A stretch of 64,000 bases of DNA. Source: Afifellaceae bacterium (lineage in GTDB: Bacteria > Pseudomonadota > Alphaproteobacteria > Rhizobiales > Afifellaceae). The position numbers and the translations under genes were made by a program. Shown one piece after another: positions 1 to 9,876 of the stretch. Numbering within the stretch: position 1 is the first letter of the stretch; every line of letters starts with the position of its first letter. Location of the stretch: positions 124,001 through 188,000 of the forward strand of contig JANQRH010000026.1 of NCBI GenBank assembly GCA_028284625.1, read 5' to 3'. A model generated the notes under the pieces. It ran no database searches, was not told where the DNA came from, and saw nothing but the letters and a program-made list of their open reading frames with translations.

Positions 1-1217
1 CACCAATTCCACAGCGTGCCGTCTTCCAGCCGCGCCACCGGGAGATAGGCAGGCTCGTAGGGATACTTTGCCGCCAATGCTTCGTCGATATCGACGCCAT
101 GGCCGGGCTCCTCGCCCGGATGGAGATAGCCGTCGTGGAACGTGTAGGCGTGCGGGAACACTTCGTCGGTCTCCGGCGAGTGATACATGTATTCCTGGAT
201 GCCGAAGTTCGGCACCCAAAGATCAAAATGCAGCGCCGCTCCCATGCACACCGGCGAGAGATCGGTGGCGCCGTGGCACCCAGTGCGGATCTGATAGAGT
301 TCCGCCAGCGCCGCGATCTTCCTGAGTTGCGTGATGCCGCCGGCATGCACGACCGCCGCACGGATATAGTCGCAATGCTGGTTCTGCAGGATTTCGCGGC
401 AATCGTGGATGGAGTTGAAGATTTCGCCGATGGCGATCGGCGTCACGGTGTGCTCACGGATGAGTTTCAGCGCCTCCTGGTTCTCCGCCGGGGTCGGGTC
501 CTCAAGCCAGAAGAGCCGGTAGGGCTCCAGACTCTTGCCGAGCCGCGCCGCCTCAATCGGCGTCAGGCGATGGTGGCAATCGTGCAAAAGGTGAAAGCCG
601 AAGCCGTAGCGCTCGCGCACCGCCTCAAAGAGTTTCGGCGCGAAGTCGAGATACTTCTCCGTTGACCAAAGCTGCTCCTCCGGCACAGCGCCCTTGACGG
701 CCGGCTCGTAGAACATCTTGCCGCGCGCCACGCCATAGACGGAATCGAGCCCCGGAATGCCGGACTGGGCACGTACCGCCTTGTAGCCGAGCTCCAGATA
801 TTCGCCGACCGCGTCGACCGTCTCCTCCAGGTCGCTACCGTTGGCGTGGCCATAGACCATCACGCCAGTGCGGCTCTTGCCGCCGAGGAGCTGGTAAAGC
901 GGCAGGCCGGCCACCTTGGCTTTGATGTCCCAAAGTGCCGTATCGACGGCGCCGACGGACGCCATGGTCACCGGTCCACGCCGCCAATAGGCACCCTTGG
1001 CGAGGTAGTTCCAGATGTCCTCAATGTCGTGCGGATCGCGGCCGATCAGGCACGGCACGACATGGTCTCTGAGGTATGACGCCACCGCCAGCTCGCGGCC
1101 GTTCAGTGTGGCGTCGCCGATGCCGTGAACGCCGTCGCTGGTCATGATCTTCAGCGTGACGAAGTTGCGCCCGGGACAGGTGACGATGACCTTGGCGTCC
1201 GTGATCGTGTTGGCCAT
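1..1217 (-). CDS. manD: D-mannonate dehydratase-like enolase superfamily protein (ManD/RspA family); 3' end at the window edge
   Basis: Reverse-strand frame starting [43 protein letters not shown]..., with [21 protein letters not shown]...[13 protein letters not shown] and ...[11 protein letters not shown] at the edge; ManD-type enolase motifs. Not in the ORF track because it reaches the window end. Adjacent to uxaC and uxuB. Confidence 0.88.
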   Translation of the reverse strand, partial: MANTITDAKVIVTCPGRNFVTLKIMTSDGVHGIGDATLNGRELAVASYLRDHVVPCLIGRDPHDIEDIWNYLAKGAYWRRGPVTMASVGAVDTALWDIKAKVAGLPLYQLLGGKSRTGVMVYGHANGSDLEETVDAVGEYLELGYKAVRAQSGIPGLDSVYGVARGKMFYEPAVKGAVPEEQLWSTEKYLDFAPKLFEAVRERYGFGFHLLHDCHHRLTPIEAARLGKSLEPYRLFWLEDPTPAENQEALKLIREHTVTPIAIGEIFNSIHDCREILQNQHCDYIRAAVVHAGGITQLRKIAALAELYQIRTGCHGATDLSPVCMGAALHFDLWVPNFGIQEYMYHSPETDEVFPHAYTFHDGYLHPGEEPGHGVDIDEALAAKYPYEPAYLPVARLEDGTLWNW

Positions 1218-1384
1218 CCGTCGGTCCCCCGTCTGTTGATTGGCACGCCCTTGGGCAATGGTATCGCAGCCTTCCGTGCGCCCATCAATGCCCGGCAGGG
1301 CAACGTCGTCATTGAGCATTGCGGAGCGACCTTGCGCGGCGACGTGGCGGATGCTTTGTCCTGCCGCGCGAGGGAGGACGCCCG

Positions 1385-2806
1385 TTGGCCAAAGATGCGC
1401 CGAAACTGATCGACGACGATCGGCTGCTGCCGGCCGATCCCGCCATCCGCGCCATCGCCCGGCGACTCTACGACAGCGTGCGCGACCTGCCGCTTGTCTC
1501 CCCGCACGGCCACACCGACCCACGCTGGTATGCGGAGGACGCGCCGTTCCCCGATCCCGCCACGCTCTTCGTGGTGCCCGACCATTATGTCTTCCGCATG
1601 CTCTATAGCCAGGGCATCGCGCTTGAAGACCTTGGCGTACGACCGAAGAACGGGGAGGGGACCGCACCCGACCCGCGTGCCATATGGCGGCTCTTCGCGG
1701 CCAACTATCACCTCTTCCGCGGCACGCCGACCCGCATGTGGCTCGACCACGTCTTTGCAACGCTCTTCGGCTTCACCGAGCGGCTCTCCGCGGCGACGGC
1801 CGACCTTTATTTCGACCGCATCAGCGCAGCACTCGCCACGCCGGACTTTCGTCCGCGCGCGCTCTATGAGCGCTTCAACATCGAGGTGATCGCCACAACC
1901 GACAGCCCGCTTGATCCGCTATCGCACCATCAGGCGATCCGCGATTCCGGCTGGGACGGCCGCGTCGTGCCTGCCTATCGGCCTGACCCGGTCGTCGACC
2001 CGGAGTTCGAAGGCTTCCGCGCCAACGTTGACGCGTTGGGCGAAATCACTGGCTGCGACACGCACTCCTGGTCCGGCTACCTTGAAGCGCATCGCAACCG
2101 TCGCACCTTTTTCAAGAGCCTTGGGGCAACCTCGACCGATCACGGCCACGCCACAGCGCTGACCGCGAACCTTTCGCCGCTGGAAGCAGAGGCGTTGTTC
2201 GCCAAGGTCCTCACTGGCGATGTCTCGGCCGAAGAGGCGGATGTCTTTCGCGGCCAGATGCTCACGGAGATGGCGGCGATGAGCTTGGCCGACGGGCTCG
2301 TCATGCAGCTTCATCCCGGCTCGTTCCGCAACCACAATGCCGAAATCTTCGCTCGCTTCGGCCGCGACATGGGCGCCGACATTCCCGCCCGCACCGACTA
2401 TGTAGCGGCGCTGAAGCCGCTCCTTGATCGCTTCGGTAACGAGACGGCGCTGACGTTCATTCTCTTCACGCTCGATGAGACCAGCTTCGGGCGCGAGCTT
2501 GCGCCGCTCGCCGGCCATTATCCCTGTCTGAAGCTCGGGCCGCCCTGGTGGTTCTTTGACAGCCCAGGCGGCATGCGCCGCTTCCGCGAGCTGACAACGG
2601 AAACCGCCGGATTCTACAACACTGTCGGCTTCAACGACGACACGCGGGCTTACCTCTCCATCTCCGCGCGCCATGACATGGCCCGCCGCATCGATTGCGG
2701 CTATCTGGCCGAGCTTGTGGCGGAGCACCAGCTAGATGAGGACGAGGCGCATGAGCTAGCGCACGATCTCGCCTACCGGCTCGCCAAGGAGGCGTACAAG
2801 CTGTGA
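1385..2806 (+). CDS. uxaC: glucuronate (uronate) isomerase
   Basis: ...[35 protein letters not shown]... is characteristic of UxaC. Likely TTG start at 1385 preceded by GGGAGGA; the track ORF starts further upstream at 1319. Confidence 0.92.
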   Translation: MAKDAPKLIDDDRLLPADPAIRAIARRLYDSVRDLPLVSPHGHTDPRWYAEDAPFPDPATLFVVPDHYVFRMLYSQGIALEDLGVRPKNGEGTAPDPRAIWRLFAANYHLFRGTPTRMWLDHVFATLFGFTERLSAATADLYFDRISAALATPDFRPRALYERFNIEVIATTDSPLDPLSHHQAIRDSGWDGRVVPAYRPDPVVDPEFEGFRANVDALGEITGCDTHSWSGYLEAHRNRRTFFKSLGATSTDHGHATALTANLSPLEAEALFAKVLTGDVSAEEADVFRGQMLTEMAAMSLADGLVMQLHPGSFRNHNAEIFARFGRDMGADIPARTDYVAALKPLLDRFGNETALTFILFTLDETSFGRELAPLAGHYPCLKLGPPWWFFDSPGGMRRFRELTTETAGFYNTVGFNDDTRAYLSISARHDMARRIDCGYLAELVAEHQLDEDEAHELAHDLAYRLAKEAYKL

Positions 2807-4302
2807 GTGGTACAAAGGCCAATGCGCCCCGCCTTTGCAATGCAACGCTCGCCGCGCTGCCGGCCGATATCGCCCACCCGGCCTATGACCGCAGCACCGT
2901 CACCGCCGGCATTGTGCATCTCGGCATCGGCGCGTTTCACCGCGCGCACCAGGCCGTCTATGTCGACGATGTGCTCGCCGATGATCCGAGCTGGGGCATC
3001 GTCGCGGCGAGCCTGCGCAGCGCCGATACACGCGACGCGCTCTCGCCGCAGGGCGGGCTCTACACGCTCTCCGTGCGCTCCGGCGCCGGCGAGGCGCTGC
3101 GCGTCATCGGCAGCGTCATGGATGTGCTGGTCGCATCGGAGGCACGCGAGCCGCTCCTGGAGGCGATGGCCAATCCGCGGGTCAGGATCGTGTCGCTGAC
3201 GATCACCGAGAAGGGCTATTGCCACGACCCGGCAACCGGTGCGCTGAACGAATCACATCCCGACATCCGCGACGACCTCCAAACGCCGGACGCGCCGAAG
3301 ACTGCGCCCGGCCTCATCGTTGAGGCGCTCGCCCGCCGCCGCGCCGCAGGCGCGCCGCCCTTCACGGTGCTGACATGCGACAACCTCCCGGCCAACGGCG
3401 CGGTCGTGAAGCGCATCCTCGACCGCTTCGCGGCGCTGCGCGACGCCGATCTCGGCGCCTATGTCGCCGGCGAGTTGGCGTGTCCGTCTACGATGGTCGA
3501 CCGCATCACGCCGGCAACGACCGACGCGGATCTCGTCTCCATCGCCGCGCGCCTTGGCGTCCGCGACGCCTGGCCGGTCGTCACCGAGCCGTTCTCTCAG
3601 TGGGTGATTGAGGATCGCTTTCCCGCCGGCAGGCCTCCTCTGGAAAATGTCGGCGCGGAGCTGGTAGCCGACGTCGCGCCCTACGAGGAGATGAAGCTCA
3701 GGCTCCTCAACGGCGCGCATTCCAGCCTCGCTTACCTCGGCTATCTCGCCGGTTACGTGTTCGTCGACGAGGCCATGGCCGGCCCGGCATTCGATCGCTT
3801 CGCCGCCACGCTGATGGAGGAGGTGACGCCGACCTTGAACGTGCCGGCCGGCACCGACCTGGCCGCCTACAAGCGCTCGCTCTTGGAGCGGTTCCGCAAT
3901 CCGGCGCTGAAGCATCGCACGTGGCAGATCTGCATGGACGGCAGCCAAAAGCTGCCGCAGAGGCTGCTCGGCCCGATCCGCGATCGCCTGGCGCAGGGCG
4001 CGCCCATAGATTGCCTGGCGCTCGGCGTCGCCGGTTGGATGCGCTACGTCACCGGCATCGATGAAAAAGGCGAGCCGATAGACGTCCGCGATCCGTTGGC
4101 GGAGCTCCTCCGCGACATCGCCGACCGGGCAGGGCCATCGGCTGAGCGCCTGGCACCGGCGCTGATTGCCGTGGAGGAAATCTTCGGCGCCGACCTCGCC
4201 GCCGATCCGCGCTTCCAGGAGGCAGTGACGCAGGCTTTGGCGGGGCTTTATGAAACTGGCGCAAAGCGCGCCGTGGCTGAGGTGGCCTCTCCACGCAACT
4301 GA
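2803..4302 (+). CDS. uxuB: mannitol dehydrogenase family / fructuronate reductase
   Basis: VHLGIGAFHRAHQAVYVDD..., polyol dehydrogenase motifs (LRLLNGAHSSLAYLGYLAG); 4-nt overlap with uxaC. Confidence 0.9.
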   Translation: MSGTKANAPRLCNATLAALPADIAHPAYDRSTVTAGIVHLGIGAFHRAHQAVYVDDVLADDPSWGIVAASLRSADTRDALSPQGGLYTLSVRSGAGEALRVIGSVMDVLVASEAREPLLEAMANPRVRIVSLTITEKGYCHDPATGALNESHPDIRDDLQTPDAPKTAPGLIVEALARRRAAGAPPFTVLTCDNLPANGAVVKRILDRFAALRDADLGAYVAGELACPSTMVDRITPATTDADLVSIAARLGVRDAWPVVTEPFSQWVIEDRFPAGRPPLENVGAELVADVAPYEEMKLRLLNGAHSSLAYLGYLAGYVFVDEAMAGPAFDRFAATLMEEVTPTLNVPAGTDLAAYKRSLLERFRNPALKHRTWQICMDGSQKLPQRLLGPIRDRLAQGAPIDCLALGVAGWMRYVTGIDEKGEPIDVRDPLAELLRDIADRAGPSAERLAPALIAVEEIFGADLAADPRFQEAVTQALAGLYETGAKRAVAEVASPRN

Positions 4303-4414
4303 CCGGCGTGTGGTGCGAAACTCAGCACCCTGGACGAGAGCGCCGCTCCAGCCCATAAAGTCGGCCTGCGACACAAGCGGCGCTTTGACGCCACAACCAA
4401 ACCGACGGAGCGCC

Positions 4415-6808
4415 ATGAGCGACGCGCGCGTGCCCTTTCTGACAGCCTTGGAGAGGAAGGCACTGTGGCTGGCGACGTGGACCATCCACAACGCCAACCA
4501 CCTGCGGCCGAATGACGACGGCCTGAAGGTCGGCGGTCACCAGGCGTCGTCCGCGTCGCTGGCGACGATCATGGCCGTGCTCTACGGCGCGGTGCTAAGG
4601 CCGGAGGACCGCGTTGCGGTGAAGCCGCACGCCTCGCCCATCTTCCACGCGCTGCAATATCTGTTCGGCGAACAGACGCGCGAAAAGCTTGAGCGCTTCC
4701 GCGCTTATAAAGGCGCGCAATCCTATCCCTCGCGCACCAAGGACATCGACGACGTCGACTTCTCCACCGGCTCGGTCGGCCTCGGCGTGGCGCAGACTTT
4801 GTTCTCCTCGCTGGTGCAGGATTACGTGCGCGCCAAGGGCTGGTCGAGCCGCCCGGCGGGGCGCATGGTGGCGCTCGTCGGCGACGCGGAGATGGACGAG
4901 GGCAACATTTTCGAGGCGCTGCTGGAGGGCTGGAAGCACGGCGTCCAGAATTGCTGGTGGATCATCGACTACAACCGCCAGAGCCTCGACGCGGTGATCC
5001 GCGAGGGCCTGTGGGAGCGCTTTGAGACGGTCTTTCGTGGTTTCGGTTGGGATGTCGTCATCCTCAAATACGGTTCGCTGCTGAATGCTGCGTTTGAGGA
5101 GGAGGGCGGTGAGGCGCTGCGGGCGTGGATCGATCAATGCCCCAACCAGGTCTACTCGCTGCTTTGCTTCCAGGGTGGCGCGGCTTGGCGTCAGCGCCTT
5201 CTTGACGAGATCGGCGACCAGGGGCCGGTCACACGGCTGATCGAGCGCCGCTCGGATGAGGAGCTTGCCGCCTTGATGACAAACCTCGCCGGCCACGACA
5301 TCCCCACGCTGCTTGAAGCGTTCGAGGATGCCGCGTCCGACGAGCGGCCGAAATGCTTCATCGCCTACACGATCAAAGGCTTCGGCCTGCCGTTCCAGGG
5401 CCACAAGGACAACCATGCCGGCCTGATGACGACCGCCCAGATGGAGGCGTTCTGCGCGGCCATGGGCGTGGCGGAGGGCGAGGAATGGGCGCCTTACGCG
5501 GCCCTCGGCGTGGAGGAGCAGGCGTTCCGCGACTTTCTCTCAGAGGCGCCGTTCGTGAAGCAGGGCCGGCGGCGGCTGAAGGCGGCGCGCATTCCCGTGC
5601 CCGACACGCTGCCGCTTCCCACGGCGCAGACCATGTCCACGCAGCAGGGCTTTGGCCTGATCCTCTCCGACCTTGCGAAAGAAGACGATCCGCTCGTCGA
5701 CCGCATCGTCACCGCCTCGCCCGACGTGACCGTCTCCACCAATCTCGGCGGCTTCGTAAATCGCCGCGGGCTGTTCGCCAAGGACGCCATGGCCGACCAG
5801 TTTCGCAAGGAGCGCATCCCCTCAACGTTCACCTGGGAGTTCTCGCCGAAGGGACAGCACTTCGAGCTGGGGATCGCTGAGAGCAATCTCTTCATCCTCC
5901 TCTCAGCGCTTGGCCTGTCGCACACGATAGAAGGCGAGCGGCTCATCCCCATCGGCACGCTTTACGATCCGTTCATCCTGCGCGGCGCCGATCAGCTCAA
6001 CTACGCCTGTTATCAGGATGCCCGCTTCATTCTCGTGGCGACGCCGTCCGGCGTGTCGCTGGCGCCGGAAGGCGGCGCGCATCAATCGATCGGCACGCCG
6101 CTTCTCGGCATTGCACAGGACGGCCTCTCCGCCTTCGAGCCGGCCTATGTGGACGAAGTGGCGATCATCCTGCGCTGGGCGTTCGACTATCTGCAGCGCG
6201 ACGGGGAGGGCGATCCGGACGAAGAGACGTGGCTGCGCGACGAAACCGGTGGCTCCGTCTATCTCCGCCTCTCCACACGGCCGCTGGAGCAGATCGCGCG
6301 CGACGTATCGGAGCCGCTGGCGACGGACATCGTCAACGGCGCTTATTGGATGCGCCGCCCCGGCCCCAATGCGCAGGTGGTGATCGTCTATCAGGGCGTC
6401 GTTGCGCCCGAAGCCATCAATGCCGCCGGCCTGCTCGGCGAGGACCGCCGCGATATCGGCGTGCTCGCCGTGACCTCGGCCGATCGTCTCAACGCCGGCT
6501 GGCAGGCGGCGGAACGCGCGCGGCAGCGCGGTGTCGTGAATGCCATGAGCCACATCGAGCGGCTGCTTGCGCCGCTTTCGCGCGAATGCGGGCTGGTCAC
6601 CGTGATCGACGGCCACCCCGCGACTTTGAGCTGGCTCGGCGGCGTCTACGGTCACCGCACCAAGTCGCTCGGCGTGGAGCATTTTGGGCAGACCGGCGAC
6701 ATCGCCGACCTCTATCGCCATTACGGCATCGACGCCAACGCCATCGCGCACGCGGCGCAGGCCGTCACCGCCGGTCGCCCCGTGCGCCATCTCACGGCGC
6801 TGCCTTAA
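4415..6808 (+). CDS. transketolase / pyruvate dehydrogenase E1 component-like protein (homodimeric AceE type)
   Basis: ThDP-enzyme sequence ...GGHQASSASLATIMAVLYGAVLRPEDRVAVKPHASPIFHALQYLFG...GDAEMDEGNIFEALLEGWKH...; probable ATG at 4415 (MSDARVPFLTALERKALWLATWTI) rather than 4250. Confidence 0.8.
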   Translation: MSDARVPFLTALERKALWLATWTIHNANHLRPNDDGLKVGGHQASSASLATIMAVLYGAVLRPEDRVAVKPHASPIFHALQYLFGEQTREKLERFRAYKGAQSYPSRTKDIDDVDFSTGSVGLGVAQTLFSSLVQDYVRAKGWSSRPAGRMVALVGDAEMDEGNIFEALLEGWKHGVQNCWWIIDYNRQSLDAVIREGLWERFETVFRGFGWDVVILKYGSLLNAAFEEEGGEALRAWIDQCPNQVYSLLCFQGGAAWRQRLLDEIGDQGPVTRLIERRSDEELAALMTNLAGHDIPTLLEAFEDAASDERPKCFIAYTIKGFGLPFQGHKDNHAGLMTTAQMEAFCAAMGVAEGEEWAPYAALGVEEQAFRDFLSEAPFVKQGRRRLKAARIPVPDTLPLPTAQTMSTQQGFGLILSDLAKEDDPLVDRIVTASPDVTVSTNLGGFVNRRGLFAKDAMADQFRKERIPSTFTWEFSPKGQHFELGIAESNLFILLSALGLSHTIEGERLIPIGTLYDPFILRGADQLNYACYQDARFILVATPSGVSLAPEGGAHQSIGTPLLGIAQDGLSAFEPAYVDEVAIILRWAFDYLQRDGEGDPDEETWLRDETGGSVYLRLSTRPLEQIARDVSEPLATDIVNGAYWMRRPGPNAQVVIVYQGVVAPEAINAAGLLGEDRRDIGVLAVTSADRLNAGWQAAERARQRGVVNAMSHIERLLAPLSRECGLVTVIDGHPATLSWLGGVYGHRTKSLGVEHFGQTGDIADLYRHYGIDANAIAHAAQAVTAGRPVRHLTALP

Positions 6809-7473
6809 GCCGTCGCGCTGCGCTTCTCCAGATAGGCCACCAGCCGCACCAGCGGCCACAGGATGATTAGATAGATCGCCGCTGCTGCCAGCAGCGGACT
6901 GGGATTGGCCATCAGCGCCTGTGCGTCGAACGCCTGCTTCAAAAGATCGGGCATGGCGACGAATGATGCCAGCGACGTGTCCTTGACGATAGCGATGCAA
7001 TTGCTGGTCTGCGGTGGCGTGGCGATGCGGATGGCCTGCGGTATGACGACCTTGAAAAGCGTGACGGTGAACGGCAGGCCGAGCGACCGCGCCGCCTCGA
7101 ACTGCCCCGGCGGAATCGCCATGATCCCGGCGCGAAAAACCTCCGCCGTGAACGCCGCGAGCACGATGGAGAGCGCCAGCGTCGCTGACGTGAATGAGTT
7201 CAGCCGAATGCCGACAAAGGGCAGCGCGTAATAGATGACGATGAGCACGACCAGGATCGGCAGTGCCCGAAAGATGTCGATGAAGCCGATCGCGAGAAGG
7301 CGGATCGGCTTCGGCCCATAAAGCCGTCCGACGCAGATGAGAACGCCGGCCACTGTGCCGAGCACCATCGCCGTGACCGCAAGATAGAAGGTGTTGATCA
7401 GGCCGCGCCCCAGCATCGGCATGGCTCTGAGCATCACGTCGGCATTGAAAAAGGTATCGATCAGCCCCGACAC
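6805..7473 (-). CDS. polar amino acid ABC transporter permease (HisM/GltK-like)
   Basis: GLINTFYLAVTAMVLGTVAGVLI...EVFRAGIMAIPPGQFEAARSLGLPFTVTLFKVVIPQAIRIATPP (EAA motif). Confidence 0.9.
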   Translation of the reverse strand: MSGLIDTFFNADVMLRAMPMLGRGLINTFYLAVTAMVLGTVAGVLICVGRLYGPKPIRLLAIGFIDIFRALPILVVLIVIYYALPFVGIRLNSFTSATLALSIVLAAFTAEVFRAGIMAIPPGQFEAARSLGLPFTVTLFKVVIPQAIRIATPPQTSNCIAIVKDTSLASFVAMPDLLKQAFDAQALMANPSPLLAAAAIYLIILWPLVRLVAYLEKRSATA

Positions 7474-7579
7474 GGCAGACCTCCGGGTTCATTCAAAGCG
7501 TGAGGTTAGAGCGCTTTTTCAGAATCAGGGAGGGGCAGGCGCTCGCCGAGCGCTGAAGCGGCGCCGCTGCCCAAAGCGA

Positions 7580-7605
7580 AAGGGAGCGGCCGTCGCCGCT
7601 CCCTT
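7580..7605 (-). terminator. strong hairpin between binding-protein gene and permease gene
   Basis: Perfect 11-bp inverted repeat AAGGGAGCGGC-CGTC-GCCGCTCCCTT. No long U-tract, so it may act as an mRNA stabiliser or attenuator. Confidence 0.55.
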
Positions 7606-7633
7606 CAACGAACTTGGCAAATGAGACCGGTCG

Positions 7634-8428
7634 CTACTCAGCCTGCGGGATGGGCAGCACCTCCACGGTGGACGTGCCCTCATCAGGCGGCACGCCAAGC
7701 CACTTCTCGTGCAGCATGGCCATCGTGCCGTCCTGCTTAATCTCCGTGATGGCGTCGTTGACGCGCTCCAGGAGCGGTGATCCCTTGCCGAGCATGATGC
7801 CGTAACGGTCGTCCTGCTTGATGCGCTCAACCACGTGCATGGCCGGCATCTGCTTGAACGCGAACTGAAGGCCGGCGATGTCGCTGATGGCGCCGGCGAC
7901 GCGCCCGTTCTGGGTGTCGAGCAGAAGGTCTTGCTGCGTGTTGTAGCCCTTCATCTCGCTGAAGCCGTACGTCTCCATGTTCTCCTGCACCCAGGCTTCG
8001 CCGGTGGACGTGGAGAGTACGCCGACGGGCTTGCCCTTCATGTCGGCGAGGCTTGTCACGCCGGAATCCTTCGCTGAGGCAAGCGCCATGTCGCTGTCGT
8101 AATAGCCCTGCGTGAAGGATTGGTTCTGAAGGCGCTCGTTGGTGATGGTGATCGTTGAGATCGCCATATCGATGCGGCCGGAGCTGGTGGCGGCGAAAAG
8201 CGCCTGGAAGCCGAGATCCTGGATTTCAACTTCAGCGCCCGCGCGCTTGGCGATCTCTTGAACGAGGTCGACCTCAAAGCCCTCAAACGTCCCGTCTTCC
8301 TTCTTGTTCTCCCAAGGCGGATTGGCCGGATAGGCGCCGACTTGCCACGTCTCCGCCAGCGCCGATGCGCCTGACCCAAGAGCAACACTGGCCGCAATGA
8401 AGACCGATGCGAGCACTTTCAGTTTCAT
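7634..8428 (-). CDS. amino acid ABC transporter substrate-binding protein (family 3)
   Basis: MKLKVLASVFIAASVALGSGASALAETWQVGAYPANPPWENKKEDGTFEGFEVDLVQEIAKRAG...; signal peptide plus SBP_bac_3 motifs. Confidence 0.9.
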   Translation of the reverse strand: MKLKVLASVFIAASVALGSGASALAETWQVGAYPANPPWENKKEDGTFEGFEVDLVQEIAKRAGAEVEIQDLGFQALFAATSSGRIDMAISTITITNERLQNQSFTQGYYDSDMALASAKDSGVTSLADMKGKPVGVLSTSTGEAWVQENMETYGFSEMKGYNTQQDLLLDTQNGRVAGAISDIAGLQFAFKQMPAMHVVERIKQDDRYGIMLGKGSPLLERVNDAITEIKQDGTMAMLHEKWLGVPPDEGTSTVEVLPIPQAE

Positions 8429-8488
8429 TTCACCTCTCCCTGTTTGGGCCGCCTGAGCGGCACGGCCGGTCGCAGCCGGCACTTATCG

Positions 8489-9691
8489 TCACGCCATGGC
8501 GGTCGCGATGCGGTCGCAGGCCTCGGCAATCTGCTTGCTGTCGCGGCACACGCACATCCTTAAAAACGCCCTCGACGACTCGCCAAAGAGCCAACCCGGA
8601 GCAAGCCCGACCTGTGCTTTCTCCAGAATACGCATGCACGATTGCGTGGAATCGGCCTCGCCGGCAATCGAAAACACGACATACATGCCGCCGCGCGGCT
8701 TCGCCGGCAGGATCAGGCTGTTGGATGCCGCCAGCGCGGAATAGGCGGTCTCCACGCCTTCGCGGCTGCGCTCACGCACCTTTTTGACAAACGGCTCACC
8801 GTCGACGATCGCGGCGCGTGCGCCGGCCTGAATGCACGCCGCCGTTCCGCTGTTCATGTATTGCGTGATTGCCGCCAACGAACTCGCAACGGACGGCGGG
8901 TGCGTCAGCCAGCCGATCCGCCATCCGGTCATCGCCCAGGCCTTGGAGAAGCCGTTTACGCTGAGCACCAGGTCCTCCGGCTCCGCGAGCCGGATGACGG
9001 ATGGTGCGGCTTCGGCATCGAAGGCGAGGCGATTGTACATCTCGTCGCTGACGATCCACACGCCGGTGCGGCGGCTGAACTCAATCAGCGCTTCCAGTTC
9101 CGCGTCGCTCGCCGTCCAGCCGAGGGGATTGGACGGCGTTGAGAACATGATCGCCTTGGTGCGCGCGTCGCAGGCGTCGAAGAGCTTGTCGAGATCGAGC
9201 TTCCAATCGCCGTCGACATAGTCGAGCGCCACGGCGCGGGGGTCGCCGCCAGCGATCTGGATCGCCTGCTTGATGTTCGGCCATTGCGGCTCGACATAGA
9301 CGACGTTGCTGCCCTGCTCGACGATGAGCGACAGCGCCAGATGTACCGATTGCATGCCGCCCGGCGTGACCGTGGAGCGTAGCACCGGAATGTCGCGGCC
9401 ATGCAACCGCGTGAGATAGGCCGACAACGCCTCCGTCAAAGCCGGCAGGCCGCGCATGTCGGGCACATAGAATGTCATGCCCTGGTCGAGCGCATCTTTG
9501 GCGGCGCTGCGGATGAACTCCGGAGTGACGAGATCGCCCTCGCCGTACCACAGCGTGATGGCGTCGGGGATCGACTTCGCCCTGACCGCCAGCTCCGCGA
9601 TATTCTCCGTCTCCAGATCCATGATCTGCGGGCGGATGCGTTCGTAGGCTTGGGGCGTGGGTGTTCGGTCGGGCAGCGGCATCTTGATCAA
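8489..9691 (-). CDS. PLP-dependent class I/II aminotransferase
   Basis: ...FSTPSNPLGWTAS...IVSDEMYNRLAFD...LVLSVNGFSKAWAMTGWRIGW (PLP lysine motif). Confidence 0.92.
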   Translation of the reverse strand: MIKMPLPDRTPTPQAYERIRPQIMDLETENIAELAVRAKSIPDAITLWYGEGDLVTPEFIRSAAKDALDQGMTFYVPDMRGLPALTEALSAYLTRLHGRDIPVLRSTVTPGGMQSVHLALSLIVEQGSNVVYVEPQWPNIKQAIQIAGGDPRAVALDYVDGDWKLDLDKLFDACDARTKAIMFSTPSNPLGWTASDAELEALIEFSRRTGVWIVSDEMYNRLAFDAEAAPSVIRLAEPEDLVLSVNGFSKAWAMTGWRIGWLTHPPSVASSLAAITQYMNSGTAACIQAGARAAIVDGEPFVKKVRERSREGVETAYSALAASNSLILPAKPRGGMYVVFSIAGEADSTQSCMRILEKAQVGLAPGWLFGESSRAFLRMCVCRDSKQIAEACDRIATAMA

Positions 9692-9818
9692 TCCTGGAAA
9701 TCCGGTGGCCGGCGGATCGCCGTGGGTCTGTCATGCCGAGACAAAAGCGACAAAGTTCTGCGCGGCACTGAAGCCCGTCCTTTCACCGTTGCAATAACCT
9801 TCCAACAAAACTGTATCC

Positions 9819-9840
9819 ATTTCAAGCTTGAAGGTTTTAC
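9819..9840 (-). promoter_or_regulatory. candidate operator, motif copy A
   Basis: Minus strand reads AAAACCTTCAAGCTTGAAATGG (approx. coordinates); contains the perfect 12-bp palindrome TTCAAGCTTGAA at 9821-9832, in the divergent aminotransferase/GntR intergenic region. Confidence 0.5.
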
Positions 9841-9876
9841 CGCGATCCATCAACATGGCGGCCTGAAACGGGAGAG

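Noticed and set aside
3253-4497. 414-aa minus-strand ORF over uxuB
   Set aside because: Antisense shadow of a well-supported conserved gene.
5903-7492. 529-aa minus-strand ORF spanning the PDH-E1-like gene and permease
   Set aside because: Out of frame with the true permease; composition typical of an antisense shadow; no family motifs.
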